Below the pieces are notes generated by a model. The model did no database searches and was not told the origin of the DNA. It worked only from the letters and a program-made list of their open reading frames with translations. From Neonectria sp. B-13 (taxonomy: Eukaryota > Ascomycota > Sordariomycetes > Hypocreales > Nectriaceae), in assembly GCA_002682825.1 (NCBI GenBank), contig NOKP01000008.1, positions 1,289,595 through 1,353,594 on the forward strand: 64,000 nucleotides of DNA. The letters are read 5' to 3'. Position numbers and translations under genes: made by a program. Shown here piece by piece: positions 54,548 to 64,000 of this stretch (positions are counted from its first letter, which is position 1; the number at the start of each line of letters is the position of its first letter).

Positions 54548-55975
54548 GCGTCGTCTTCCCTAAAAGGTGCGCAGTAGACAGCGCAGAAAAGTTTGATCCT
54601 GAAAATGTTGCAGCATTGTCCCTTATGGGCAATGGCAACAAGATGCAAGAGGGATATAAGTACCAGTTCATCTTCTCAGATAGTCGATCCTTAATAAAAG
54701 TACTGTTTTTCCCTAATATTTCTTGTTCGTCTGTGTCTTGAAACTTATACAAACCTTGGACTGGGTGAAGCGATGTGTGGCAGGCATGGACCAAAGTAGG
54801 TGACAACCTTGCCTTAACTCAAGATTGTGTTGGCATCTAGTACCTTTGAGCTGAATGATCTGGCTAATGATATTCAGAGTAGCTAACTCCTAAATCTCAC
54901 TGATAGATACGCGTGATTGGGTAATTTGATGGGGTGTGAAGAAAGTCACATATCGGGGTCCGGTAAGGACTCTGCTGCAACCCAATGTCGGAGTTCCTTA
55001 CTACGCTTTCCTTCGTAAGCTTCAAGAATGATAAGGACTCAAGAGGCCACTTAGAGGGGGGATGTATTTGTCTCCTTGGAGGGGAGGGGGAGGAATAACC
55101 CAAGGGACAGCAAGAAATGGTTCGATTATGGGCCAGGTATAGGTTAGGGCTATGCAAGAAGGCTTGGTGAGATGCACAGGACGCGATACACCCAACTATC
55201 GAAATGCATTAGTTGATTGGAAGTCTTAACTGCTAAGAATTACAGCTCCAATTTCCTCGATGGGATGGCAGCCACAGGGGACCGCGATTCGTGAAGATGT
55301 TAGTGGCGATGGATGAATGAGATGGCTTTTGTGGCGAGAAATTTAACGAGTTTGCAAGTCTTCCAAAACAAACAACAATCTACCTAGGCCTGAAATCCAT
55401 GCGATGTGAAACCTCGCAAGTAATCCACCGAGCCATTGTTGTCTATAATTCTCCCTGCAACAACCCAATTTCCAAATGTGGCATCTACTGGCGAGCGGAA
55501 TCAGGTAATATCAATACAGCATCACCACAACCCACGTCCCCAAACTCCCTCGCCTGGTCACATCTATCTAGAGCTAGAGATATGAGTAGACACAAAGAGA
55601 TGGAAATTATGAGACAGACTGCCCACTCTGCTGATCGAATCTTGGCCAGTCAGAGAGCTAGAGTCAGCCAGGCAGAGGAATTACACACAAGTCCTTTTTA
55701 CTTTGATGCCAACGGTTCACCAACCATTCTTACATCATTTTCAGGGTCGACTGTGGCGTCTTTCACACTAAATGATGGGAATACGAACGAATAAGAGACC
55801 ATTTCAGAAACATTCCATACTATCTAGTGTCATTGTGTTAGGCATCTTATCTAGGTCAAAAACTAGCTGGTGTAATGTCCCAGCTCTACCGTCTACAATG
55901 TTGATACTTTCCCTTGATATAGTAAAATTACGAAGTTTCTTCCAAGCACAAGACAACCCATCACGTGGCTTGTTT
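54548..55975. other. Intergenic
   Basis: This holds the 3' region of the histidine-rich gene and then fairly AT-rich sequence. A 131-codon ORF at 55399-55794 has no motif (SADRILASQRARVSQAEEL is a possible helix); it is listed as unproven and not called as a gene. Confidence 0.45.
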
Positions 55976-56066
55976 GGTCTGGTGGTCTAGCGGTATGATT
56001 CTCGCTTAGGGCACACCCTATAGCTTAGCTTGCGAGAGGTCCCGGGTTCAATCCCCGGCCAGACCC
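55976..56066 (+). tRNA. tRNA-Pro (anticodon AGG) with intron
   Basis: Acceptor arms GGTCTGG (55976-55982) and CCAGACC (56059-56065) pair fully, with discriminator C at 56066. Anticodon stem CTCGC (56001-56005) pairs with GCGAG (56032-56036), and the anticodon AGG is at 56008-56010. A 19-nt intron (56012-56030) follows position 37, the canonical site. The T arm has the B-box GGTTCAATCC. Mature length without intron is 72 nt before CCA. The D arm GGTCTAGCGGTATGATT matches eukaryotic tRNA-Pro. Confidence 0.93.
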
Positions 56067-56432
56067 AATCTTTTTGCGTGTTTGATTCGTACGTGCCCTC
56101 TTTTTGCAAGTCCATCGTGAAGTGTATATAAATAGATCGAGGAGAGGAGAAAGAGGTTTCGTTTTGGTGTAAGTAGCTGATGGAAAAGGGCTACAGTTGA
56201 ACTTTGTCATGGTCCCCTGCCTATCTATCACACATGAAGATGCTAAGTAAGGGTCTTCCTTCGTGTCTGTAAGTGAGTTGGTTGAAGCTTATTATTACAA
56301 AGAGATTCCAAACACCATGCATGATGTATACATGAGGAAGGAGGTCTCCTCCAAGCATGGACGGACGAACCGTCAACGACTTGCTTATTATCCTGATTAA
56401 ACTAACAAGAAACCAAGCATCATCCATCCCCC
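56067..56432. other. Intergenic
   Basis: This lies between the tRNA and the 3' end of the secreted-protein gene. No gene is seen. A T-rich run after the tRNA (CAATCTTTTTGC, 56067-56078) is a probable RNA polymerase III terminator. Confidence 0.5.
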
Positions 56433-57317
56433 TTAATGACCATCATACCTCGCAGGCGCACCCTCATCCCATCCCGCACCCTCGTTCTTGCTCCCATCAT
56501 CCCACGACTGCCTCCAATCGATCGCCCAGTCCTTGATGCCCGGGACGTACTTGGCCGCCTGCTGGAAGTTGACGCCCGCGCCTGTGGTGTCGTCCCACCA
56601 GTCCTTGTCCTCGGGCTTCTTCTTGCCGCTGGGCGGACGGCCGATCCACACCAGCTTGTCGACGTCGGGCGTGCGGCGACCGCGCTCGAACTCGCAGATG
56701 TCGCTGCCGGCCCAGCCGCGCCCGTACGACCTGTTCCGCTTGCGCGAGTAGGCCCACGCCGACCGCAGCTCGCCGCAGCCGTCGACCGCGTCCATGTAGT
56801 GCTCCTCGGCCCACCGGAACTCGCGCCGCGAGCACGGCGCCGGAACCCGGGTAAACGAGCACGCGTACACGACCGTCTCGCCGCGCCGCGCCGCCGAGAT
56901 GTGCGCCGACCGGGTCGCCAGCTGCCACCGGTCGCAGTAGTCCAGCAGGTTGGAGCGGGCCTCCTCGTAGGCCTCGCGCTCCAGCGGCGGCTCGCTGTAG
57001 ACGCAGTCCCAGTCCATCTTCTTGGCCTCGAAGGGGATTATGCCTCTATCGCCGGGGGTGTCGTAGGGGAGCATGGTGGGGGGGCGCTCGTTCCACATGT
57101 CTTGGTTGTGCAGCAGGTGTTCTGTGTAGAAGTCGGTGTCCGGGTGAGGTTCTCCGTAGGGTTTGGCCCGCTTGACGATGGCTTTGCCCGTGGTGTCGCC
57201 CTCGTCGGGGAGGGTGATGTGGTAGATGCCATCCGGGAGGTGTCGCGGGAAGACCCAGGCGGCGCCGAGGGAAGACAGGCCGAGGGTAAGGGCAGCGTGG
57301 ATGATCGATGGCTTCAT
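56433..57317 (-). CDS. Secreted, Kex2-type processed hypothetical protein (294 aa), effector-like
   Basis: Single exon from the ATG at 57317. A signal peptide (MKPSIIHAALTLGLSSLGAA) is followed by a propeptide ending in a dibasic Lys-Arg at 49-50 (GKAIVKR then AKPYGEPHPD), typical of Kex2 cleavage. The mature part is rich in Trp, Tyr and Arg and contains several Cys (DWDCVYSEPP, LLDYCDRWQLATRS, VVYACSFTRVPAPCSRREF, DAVDGCGELRSAWAYS, GSDICEF), so disulfide bonds are likely. I recall no named domain. Pattern, size and secretion resemble fungal secreted effectors or small extracellular proteins; function is not inferred further. The gene is GC-rich compared with its flanks. Confidence 0.7.
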   Translation of the reverse strand: MKPSIIHAALTLGLSSLGAAWVFPRHLPDGIYHITLPDEGDTTGKAIVKRAKPYGEPHPDTDFYTEHLLHNQDMWNERPPTMLPYDTPGDRGIIPFEAKKMDWDCVYSEPPLEREAYEEARSNLLDYCDRWQLATRSAHISAARRGETVVYACSFTRVPAPCSRREFRWAEEHYMDAVDGCGELRSAWAYSRKRNRSYGRGWAGSDICEFERGRRTPDVDKLVWIGRPPSGKKKPEDKDWWDDTTGAGVNFQQAAKYVPGIKDWAIDWRQSWDDGSKNEGAGWDEGAPARYDGH

Positions 57318-57921
57318 AGTGATGTAGTCAGCGGTGATGATGAGATGGTGTTCTTTGGGGGATTGGGCCTGTTTATATAACCTGTCTGGCCTTGAGCAAA
57401 AAGGTTCGACATAACGGCAAAGGCAGCATACCGTGATGGGCAATGGCTCACCTTAAAGCTCTTGACCTGGATGTCCCTGTCTGTCAACCTAAATTGACAT
57501 CCCGCGGCCCGTTCACTTGCACGCAAACTCTGGCAAAAAATCTTTCAAACGCGACTGACGTCGCTCGTATTCTAATGCAAAATTCTCCTCACGGAAAGAA
57601 ACCGCTAACTGAGATATCAATGAGCCCTCATGCAATACCCATCTACCCGTAGAGCCCAGGCACGGGGACCAGTCCCGGCCGGCAATGCCCAATCGCATAC
57701 GTCTCGTCTTGTCAATCCCAAAGAAAACCCCGGGCCAGATCAGCCTCGATAAACCTGTAACGCCATGCAAACAACCAAGGAAGTCGAGAAAAACACTTCC
57801 CAGAAAATGATTCGGTCCCCAAACAAAACGCAGACCTCCCAGCTCTCATATCCCATTATCCTCGTCACATAACCTCTTCGTGTACGCCGTTGTAGCATCG
57901 ACTATGCGACTCGCCGTCCTG
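57318..57921. other. Intergenic
   Basis: This holds the promoter of the secreted protein and the 3' end of the SOK1-like gene. No gene is seen. Confidence 0.5.
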
Positions 57922-60900
57922 CTATGTCGACATGTCCTCCTGCTCCACCTTGGTGGAAACCGCATCCCACCACGCGCTGTGTGCTGCTCGGTCAACAGAA
58001 CCAACCCTGTCGAGCAGGTCCGAAATCTGTCGAACCTTGTCCACAAACTCAGACAATCCGAGGCTCGCGAGCTTCTCGCCGGCAGTGTTGGCCGCCTTGA
58101 CCTTCTCACTGGCCGACCCAGGAGCAAGACGAGCAAGGATGTTGCCCCGAAGTCGAGTGAGCAGGAGACGTAAAACAGGCTCCCGAGGCTCGATCCCCTC
58201 GACCGCCATCTCCTGGCTAGCGGTCAGGACCTTGGTCACAAGCGCCCGAAGATGGGCCTTCGTCGCCGTCGGCATCGATCTTCCTGACTCCAGGGCTGCC
58301 ATGGTGCCCTCCACCGACGTCTTCAGTGGGTGCTCGGCTTCCAGGACCGTCATGATGCGGGACGCCTCGGTCTTCCACGAGGAACGGACATCTCGCTTCA
58401 GCAGGTTCTTGCATTGGAGCAGAACTGCACCAACAGTGGTGATGCGCTGGATCATAGTCGACACTTGGCGAATGCGAGACTGGTCTAGGCGCAGCATTTC
58501 GGGAATCTCTTCCACTGTGGCAGGCGACAGCCTGGTAAAGACGTCGACGAGCAGTTGCGCGTAGATGCGTCCGGCAGTCGGTCGTGACTTGGGGTGGTTG
58601 ATGCCCTCTGGGTCCCGCTTCTGGACTTCACCCATGACCTTGGAGCGAGCCGATCGCCAAGCTAACTCGGCAGCCGCCAGACCCATGTTGCCCTTCTCGA
58701 CGTCATCGGCAAATCTCTTGGCCTCGTACTGAGCTGCCGATTCGATAAGCTGCGGAGCCGCGATCCTCATAAGATAGTTGATGTAATCAGACAGCATGAC
58801 ATCAATGAAACCATTCAGCGCCTCGACCCTGTCAATGATGTTGCCATCTGCAAGCTTGTTCTGCACTAGGTCCTTGACTTCGTCGTCGCGGAACGGAGCA
58901 CATAACTTGGGCAGCAGCGACGCCATTGCTGAGAAGAATTTCTCGTAGGAAAAGCTCCCTAGAGTAAACTGCTGCATTGCCATCTCGGGGTCCAGGATCT
59001 CTCCGATGAGGTTGTACATCGAGTTGCCGGGTTTCAGGAGCCGCTGTAATTTGTCCTTGATGTTGCCAGCCATGATCATGAAGAAGCGAAAATTAGCCTC
59101 GCTGTCGCTATCATTCATGTTGGCTCGCATCTCCATGTACAGAGGCCTAGAAAGCTGTGCCTGCTGCTCCTGGTATTCTTCGGCAGGAATCTGGTATTCT
59201 TTGTTAATAGCCAACTCATGCACCACGACCCGGTTGTCCGGTAGCAATCCGTTCAAGCCCGTCTTAGCTAAAGGACGCTTAGACTGGCTCTTGCTGGCTG
59301 GGGTCGCAGGCGGAGTAAGCGTCTGCGAGTCGGGCGACGCGAGGCTATCCGCCGTGTCCGAGGCTTCGCTAGGTGCGCTCTCGGCCACACGGGGCTTCGT
59401 GTCGCCTGTGCGTTTCTTGGTGCCGCGGGACTTCCTCGCCTCAGCGACGGCCTCGAAGATGAGCTTCTTGCCCTTATCCTGGCCTGCCAGCTTCTTGATA
59501 CGCACGATGAGCATCAGCTGGTTGTCTTGGATGCTCTTCTTGTAGAGTGCGGTGGCGGCATCGTCGGTCGTGTCTTTGACCGTGTGGAAGATGGCATCCA
59601 GTTCCACAAACTGCATGAGCATCACTTCGATCAGGGCATTCGAGTCCCGCGACTTCCATGCAATGAAGGCGTTGTAAAAGGTGGCGTATGCTTCCGGGAG
59701 CGTCTTCTTGAGCGCTGGCGGCATGGTGTATCGGTTGGCGGATGTCAAACGGGCAAGGATGTTCTCGAACGAAATGAGTACGTCTCGCGCCTTGCCGACA
59801 AGGTCTTGCAACTGGGGATTGGCAAGGTCTGTCGAGGGAAGTCGGTGAATGGCTAGGGTATCAGTCACTTCCTCATCCTCGTCGTTTTTGTTGATGAGAA
59901 CCTGGTTCGGGTGGCCCAAGATGAGAAAGGCGCTGAGGAAAGTACGGACAGCCGCCATCTCGCCGACAGAGCCCGGGTCTCCTTCGTTGAGGCCGCATGT
60001 CCGGAGGAGGCGTGCGGTGATGAGCAGGACCTTCTCCTGCGCCAACAGCTCGACAACGGTGTCGAAGTTTGTGTCCCTGATGCCGTCGACAGTGAGGCCT
60101 AGGTTGGTAAACTCCTGGATCGTCTTCTTCCTTAGACACCCACGCCACCACCCTTGGATGTGCGTGGCAGCCTCGTCATCGGTCAACTTGCGCGTCTCCC
60201 GCTCGGTGACCTGGGGCATGACCTCGATGGGCTTTCTCGCCATGACGCTCTGGCCGCGGCTGCGCCTGGTAGCGTTCTTGGCCCGCAGCTCCTCCCTCCG
60301 CTTCTCTGCTTCGGCCATTCTCTCCTCGATCTGGGCCCTCAGTTTGATGAGTTCCTGCTCACGCTTCTCCTTCATGAACTCGGCGACCTGCTTGGCCTTT
60401 TTGACCTCCTCGGCGCAGCTGGCGACGATCTCAGCCAAGTTACGCTCCCTGGCCTGCTGGGCAGCCAGGGCCCTCTCCTCGGACAGGGTGGTGTCGCGGT
60501 GGGTGGCTTTGGCAAGGGCGGCACGGAGGCGGACCTTTTCAGCATGGGCGGCTCGGTCGGCGAGTCGAGCCTTTCGGTCCTCGAGGAAGGAGGCCCGTCG
60601 AAGGTGTTGGGCAACATGCTTGCTCTGCTCGCCGTCGGCGTCGCCGTCGCGGTGACTGGCGAGCTGGATGGAGGAGCAGCGGGACTGTGCGGAGGAGATG
60701 GAGTTGCGGCGCGACGAGGCAGCCGAGTCTCTGCGGCGGGCGGTCGAGGGGCGGTAGAAGCGGGCGGCGATGCGAGGAGGGGGCGTGTAGATCCTCGAGT
60801 CTTGTCCGTCGTCGTCTTCGGGCGGGGGCATGGTGAGATCGAGGTCGGTGTCCATGGAATCGTCCGAGGGCGTGCCATTGGACTCGTCCATGTTGCACGA

Positions 60901-60963
60901 GGGCTCTGTGAGGTCGAGGGAGGGACGGCGCATGGTGTCGGCGGCTGGCGTCAGCTGGGACAT
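57922..60963 (-). CDS. sok1: SOK1/Tcp11-domain protein (1013 aa)
   Basis: Single exon. The acidic, Ser-rich N terminus (1-125) holds four RRxS sequences (RRPS 12-15, RRDS 77-80, RRNS 85-88, RRAS 122-125), the consensus for PKA. Residues 130-235 are a charged, Ala/Arg/Glu-rich coiled-coil-like helix. An IQ-like motif follows (ATHIQGWWRGCLRKK, about 266-280). The rest matches the Tcp11 domain: ARLLRTCGLNEGDPGSVGEM, LIGEILDPEMAMQQFTLGS, DVMLSDYINYLMRIAAPQLIE, RIYAQLLVDVFTRLSPATVEE. Yeast SOK1 is a multicopy suppressor of loss of PKA activity and mammalian TCP11 acts in cAMP signalling in sperm. A Ser/Thr/Pro linker interrupts the domain at about 515-575. The long leader upstream is discussed at 60964-63261. 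Confidence 0.88.
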   Translation of the reverse strand: MSQLTPAADTMRRPSLDLTEPSCNMDESNGTPSDDSMDTDLDLTMPPPEDDDGQDSRIYTPPPRIAARFYRPSTARRRDSAASSRRNSISSAQSRCSSIQLASHRDGDADGEQSKHVAQHLRRASFLEDRKARLADRAAHAEKVRLRAALAKATHRDTTLSEERALAAQQARERNLAEIVASCAEEVKKAKQVAEFMKEKREQELIKLRAQIEERMAEAEKRREELRAKNATRRSRGQSVMARKPIEVMPQVTERETRKLTDDEAATHIQGWWRGCLRKKTIQEFTNLGLTVDGIRDTNFDTVVELLAQEKVLLITARLLRTCGLNEGDPGSVGEMAAVRTFLSAFLILGHPNQVLINKNDEDEEVTDTLAIHRLPSTDLANPQLQDLVGKARDVLISFENILARLTSANRYTMPPALKKTLPEAYATFYNAFIAWKSRDSNALIEVMLMQFVELDAIFHTVKDTTDDAATALYKKSIQDNQLMLIVRIKKLAGQDKGKKLIFEAVAEARKSRGTKKRTGDTKPRVAESAPSEASDTADSLASPDSQTLTPPATPASKSQSKRPLAKTGLNGLLPDNRVVVHELAINKEYQIPAEEYQEQQAQLSRPLYMEMRANMNDSDSEANFRFFMIMAGNIKDKLQRLLKPGNSMYNLIGEILDPEMAMQQFTLGSFSYEKFFSAMASLLPKLCAPFRDDEVKDLVQNKLADGNIIDRVEALNGFIDVMLSDYINYLMRIAAPQLIESAAQYEAKRFADDVEKGNMGLAAAELAWRSARSKVMGEVQKRDPEGINHPKSRPTAGRIYAQLLVDVFTRLSPATVEEIPEMLRLDQSRIRQVSTMIQRITTVGAVLLQCKNLLKRDVRSSWKTEASRIMTVLEAEHPLKTSVEGTMAALESGRSMPTATKAHLRALVTKVLTASQEMAVEGIEPREPVLRLLLTRLRGNILARLAPGSASEKVKAANTAGEKLASLGLSEFVDKVRQISDLLDRVGSVDRAAHSAWWDAVSTKVEQEDMST

Positions 60964-63261
60964 GTTACAGCCAGCGGTAGTGTACTTTTTCAGTGGGTGG
61001 ACTGGAGGTTTGAACGAAAGAATGAGCAGCCGGGAAGAATAAAATAGAGAGAGGGCTTCTCGTGATCGGACACGAGGTCGACGCCCGGCTGGCTTCGTTC
61101 GTACTGTAGTATGCGCACGCTCCTTGCTGTGTAGGCTGTAGGTGAGAATGGAGGGATGTAGAATAGAGGAGCCCGCCCGGCAGATGGGGATGGAACGGAA
61201 GGACGCAGGCGCGCTGGACAGAGGCCCTGGAAGTGGCGCGGGCGGGATGAATCAGCACCAAGGAACAGTCCAAAACGCCCGCTAAAAATGGTGGCCCGTC
61301 GAAGCCGGTCGAGCCCAGGCGAACGGCGAGAAATGACAGGACTGCGCGTAAAGGCCGTGGCCCTCTCCACAACGAAAGAATGGATGGGAAGAGAAAAGCG
61401 GGGGGCTGAAGAAGAAGTGGCAGCGGGTGAGTATTTAAAAGACAAGAGGATATGAAGGGAGGAGGAGGAGGAGGATATCACGGTTGATTGATGATGATGC
61501 GAAGCAGAGAGAGAAAGACAAGAGACAAGTCTTCGTCGCACTGTAAGTACGTGGGGGGGAGGAGGGGGAAATAAAGGTAAATAAATGATGATGCAGCATG
61601 CACGATACAGGATGCAGCATGCAGAAACAAGAAACAGACCAAGCAGGGAAACCCCGTCTATTGATTTGGCAAAGTGACAAAGCCTTAAGTTATCGCCAAG
61701 TACGAATACATACAGTAAGTACACCACATGCAGCGTGGAAGTTGATCGACGGCGGTTTGGTGCCCGTCGATCAACGCCTGCAGGTTCATCACAGCAACTT
61801 CGGAGAACGGGCTGGAGTGGAGCAAACCCGTCGGGGGGGGAAAAGCTGGGGGGCTGGAGAGAAGGTTCCAGCTCTGAAATCAAATCGGTTTGTAAATCTC
61901 AGCCCCGGTTTCTTGCTGGCCGTTTTTAGACTGTTTCGCAGCCTTGCCATGCCATGTCATGCAGCACCGCACTAGCAGCGACCAGACAAGACAGGTTGTT
62001 TTGCAGCCCTTGTTTTGCAAGGGATTACGAATCTCACCTCGGAACAACACGAAGCCAACAGAAGCAGCCAGCTCCTACTTGCAGTGCAGACACCTCGCTT
62101 AATCTTTGCTTCCCTTCCCAGCAGGCAAGGAATATACCTGAGACCAGCCGGAAACATCGTCAACTCCCAGGCAGGCTATCTAGAGCTAGTGAGAGGCCTG
62201 AAGCGAGCTGAGCTGAGCCACGTCAAAGCCAAAACCCCATGCATGCATGCATTCAGGGTGCCAAGCCAGTACGAAGCCACATGGTATCTAATTAGTATAA
62301 TCCACTAACACACAACCACACACACAACAACATCACGACGTCATCCCATCCCGTCCGCCCATCCCACACGCCGTCACCCCAAACAAACCCCGGGCCACAA
62401 CAACATCAGCACATCGCCGGATGCGGCCACCCGCCGGAGTCTCGTCCACTCATCCCGTCCGTTCCAACCCTCTCACTTCCGTTGCCTCCATGCTTCTCAC
62501 GAGTTGTCTCGTTTCCCCCCTTGAGACACTGATCACATGGATATGCACGCAGCCCCCCCGCTGATGACGCCCTTCCCAGCTGAGATGGCGCATCAATATT
62601 TACCACATCGCCGCCATCCCCGCTGACCAATGGTCGCTTTGGTCGCGGCAAGCTCGGCGTCCTAACCCTCAGCGTCTTTGGCCGAGTGACTTGGCTCCGG
62701 GGGAATATGTCCCAATCCTGAGAGCGGCGTGAAGCCACGAGATAATGCGCGTGGATAGAAGTGGTCACCGGCAGTCATCAAGTAGACGCCAGCACATCAT
62801 ACACACATAATCCTAGCCTGTCACCAAATGTTTCATTGCTCAGAGATGCATCTTAATTATGTTGCTAATAATAAGACTGCCTTGTATGTACTTCGCACGC
62901 CCACGGTTCCACTAGGTACCCCTTCCAGGGACCTTCTTCTCATTTATTCTACTGTACAGGACGACGCAACTTGAAAGATCGCCAAAACCAAATCGACACC
63001 CTGTTGCGTTTTTTTTCTTCCCCTGTCATGTCATCGCACGCTCCCCTGAAGAGTGTCTCCCGCAAAGACCATGTAAAGGGCATTCACGAATGCACAACCC
63101 CATCCTGTTAAACGCCGGATCGCTCTGTACCCTTCCCAAGCCCAGCCGTTTCCTGACCAGTCATTGATCGCAGGTATGCTTCTTATGCTTTAGTTTGTTT
63201 TCGCTTCGTGGGATCTCCATGTATTGTCCCAAAATCATGCATCATCATCATATATTCCGTC
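60964..63261. other. Long leader and intergenic region
   Basis: 60964-61900 is probably the promoter and leader of the SOK1-like gene; on its sense strand it is pyrimidine-rich. ORFs crossing it (such as minus 60990-61883) are Ser/Pro-rich low-complexity readings and not convincing. 62406-62768 contains a minus ORF with a CDQC motif but no family match. 63000-63260 is likely the 3' UTR of the phosphatase gene. Confidence 0.45.
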
Positions 63262-64000
63262 TCAGCAGCGAGGTTGCTGGAGGCTCCCGCTTCTCATTCT
63301 GCCACTCGAGGCACTCGCCCCGCGGTCATTAATCCTCGTTGCCCACTCCAGTATCGTTTCATAGCAGAGCACGAACTGCCGTAGGCTCTGTACCATGCTT
63401 AGTCGCTGCTCCCTAAAATCTTCCACCGTCCTCTCGATGAGGTCCACGCTTTCGTCGTGCACGAAGCTCGTGTCTAGTGACGCCGGGCTGCGTGACGCCG
63501 GCTTGTCCATGCTCGACCTTTCTGTCGTATCAAAGCGGATCTTCTTTTGGGTCCTCGGTGATGCGTCGTCTCTTGCTTCTCCCATTGAGACGTCGCCTTC
63601 AGTGTCGCGACCTGTCAGCGCAACAGCCCTCGCCTGTCGCTGACGCTTCATCATGTCAATGACACTGTCCACGGTGCAGAATGCTCCTGTGCGGCCGCAC
63701 CCTGCAGAGCAGTGGACCAGCATCGGCCGGGCTCGAGCATCCAACTCAGGCTCGTCATACCAAGTGATGGGGGCGTACTCCGCCGGCGACCTCTTGGATC
63801 CCATTACCGATACCGTCTCGACCGGGAGGGCAGATCGTTGCATGACGTTAGCCAACTCCACTAGCGCTAATAGATGAGATGGTTGGGCGGGTGTTCCAAA
63901 GTCCGGCCACGAAGGGAAGTGTAGGTGCGTAATCTCTCGGATAGGATCAAAGGGATGTGCCGTGTGCGATAAAGCAAACTTCCGAACGATAACGTATGGA
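63262..64000 (-). CDS. Protein tyrosine phosphatase, C-terminal part (partial at window edge)
   Basis: The minus frame is open from the window end (first full codon at 63999) to TGA at 63262-63264, so the 5' part lies outside. It begins YVIVRKFALSHTAHPFDP, then REITHLHFPSWPDFGTP with the catalytic WPD loop, and the signature VHCSAGCGRTGAF with nucleophilic Cys and P-loop Arg. An insert follows between the P-loop helix and the last helix of the domain (about 60 residues, Ser/Asp-rich, with RDTEGDVSMGEARDD); the domain then ends EDFREQRLSMVQSLRQFVLCYETILEW. The family dephosphorylates phosphotyrosine, in fungi mainly on MAP kinases (Pyp1/Ptp2 type); which one is not settled by this fragment. 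Confidence 0.9.
   Translation of the reverse strand, partial: PYVIVRKFALSHTAHPFDPIREITHLHFPSWPDFGTPAQPSHLLALVELANVMQRSALPVETVSVMGSKRSPAEYAPITWYDEPELDARARPMLVHCSAGCGRTGAFCTVDSVIDMMKRQRQARAVALTGRDTEGDVSMGEARDDASPRTQKKIRFDTTERSSMDKPASRSPASLDTSFVHDESVDLIERTVEDFREQRLSMVQSLRQFVLCYETILEWATRINDRGASASSGRMRSGSLQQPRC

Noticed and set aside
56436..57380. 314-codon plus-strand ORF antisense to the secreted protein
   Set aside because: GC-rich coding on the minus strand leaves this frame open; it has Val/Gly/Arg-rich shadow composition and no start context.
60990..61883. 297-codon minus ORF upstream of the SOK1-like gene
   Set aside because: It is Ser/Pro/Leu-rich translation of pyrimidine-rich leader sequence, with no family features.

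Overview
The window is nuclear DNA of a filamentous ascomycete, most likely a Sordariomycete. Protein-coding genes are cut by short GT-AG introns (mostly 48-67 nt, with CTAAC or CTGAC branch sites), start contexts are fungal (CAAAATG, CACAATG), 5' leaders are CA- or CT-rich, and the gene set is typical: Zn2Cys6 regulator, NACHT-ankyrin protein, PHO89-type transporter, Arp2/3 subunit, TRM6, Tcp11/SOK1 protein. Exon boundaries were placed by hand from splice signals, reading frame and remembered family sequence; nothing was aligned by computer.

Layout. 0-2.5 kb: broken minus-strand gene relic, perhaps an SF1-type helicase. 2.5-6 kb: no gene seen. 6.27 kb: small spliced 76-aa protein. 7.35-13.6 kb: intronless 2078-aa NACHT/ankyrin NLR-like protein. 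14.9-16.1 kb: mitochondrial phosphate carrier. 16.1-18.7 kb: gene-poor and partly AT-rich. 18.7-22.9 kb: divergent pair of an FAD amine/amino-acid oxidase and a Zn2Cys6 regulator. 23.4-25.2 kb: PHO89-like phosphate permease. 25.2-30.1 kb: gene-poor, with relic-like sequence. 30.1-31.7 kb: sugar (fucose-permease type) MFS transporter. 34.3-37.7 kb: M1 aminopeptidase with a probable alternative mitochondrial leader exon. 38.0-39.7 kb: secreted carboxylesterase/lipase. 42.2-43.5 kb: unidentified 451-aa protein. 44.8-47.6 kb: convergent Arp2/3 subunit 3 and TRM6. 48.0-50.2 kb: six-exon flavin monooxygenase with a C-terminal membrane anchor. 52.0-54.5 kb: secreted histidine-rich protein with a 30-bp minisatellite. 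56.0 kb: intron-containing tRNA-Pro(AGG). 56.4-57.3 kb: secreted Kex2-processed effector-like protein. 57.9-61.0 kb: SOK1/Tcp11 protein. 63.3 kb to the end: 3' part of a protein tyrosine phosphatase.

The genes are mainly single-copy housekeeping genes (phosphate carrier, aminopeptidase, Arp2/3, TRM6, SOK1, PTP) mixed with accessory ones (NLR, oxidase plus regulator, esterase, FMO, secreted repeat protein, effector candidate). I see no biosynthetic gene cluster. Two phosphate transporters (mitochondrial and plasma membrane) lie 7 kb apart, but nothing else links them. The best candidates for something undescribed are the histidine-rich minisatellite protein at 52.0-54.5 kb, the NLR at 7.3-13.6 kb, and the dual-targeting leader of the aminopeptidase.
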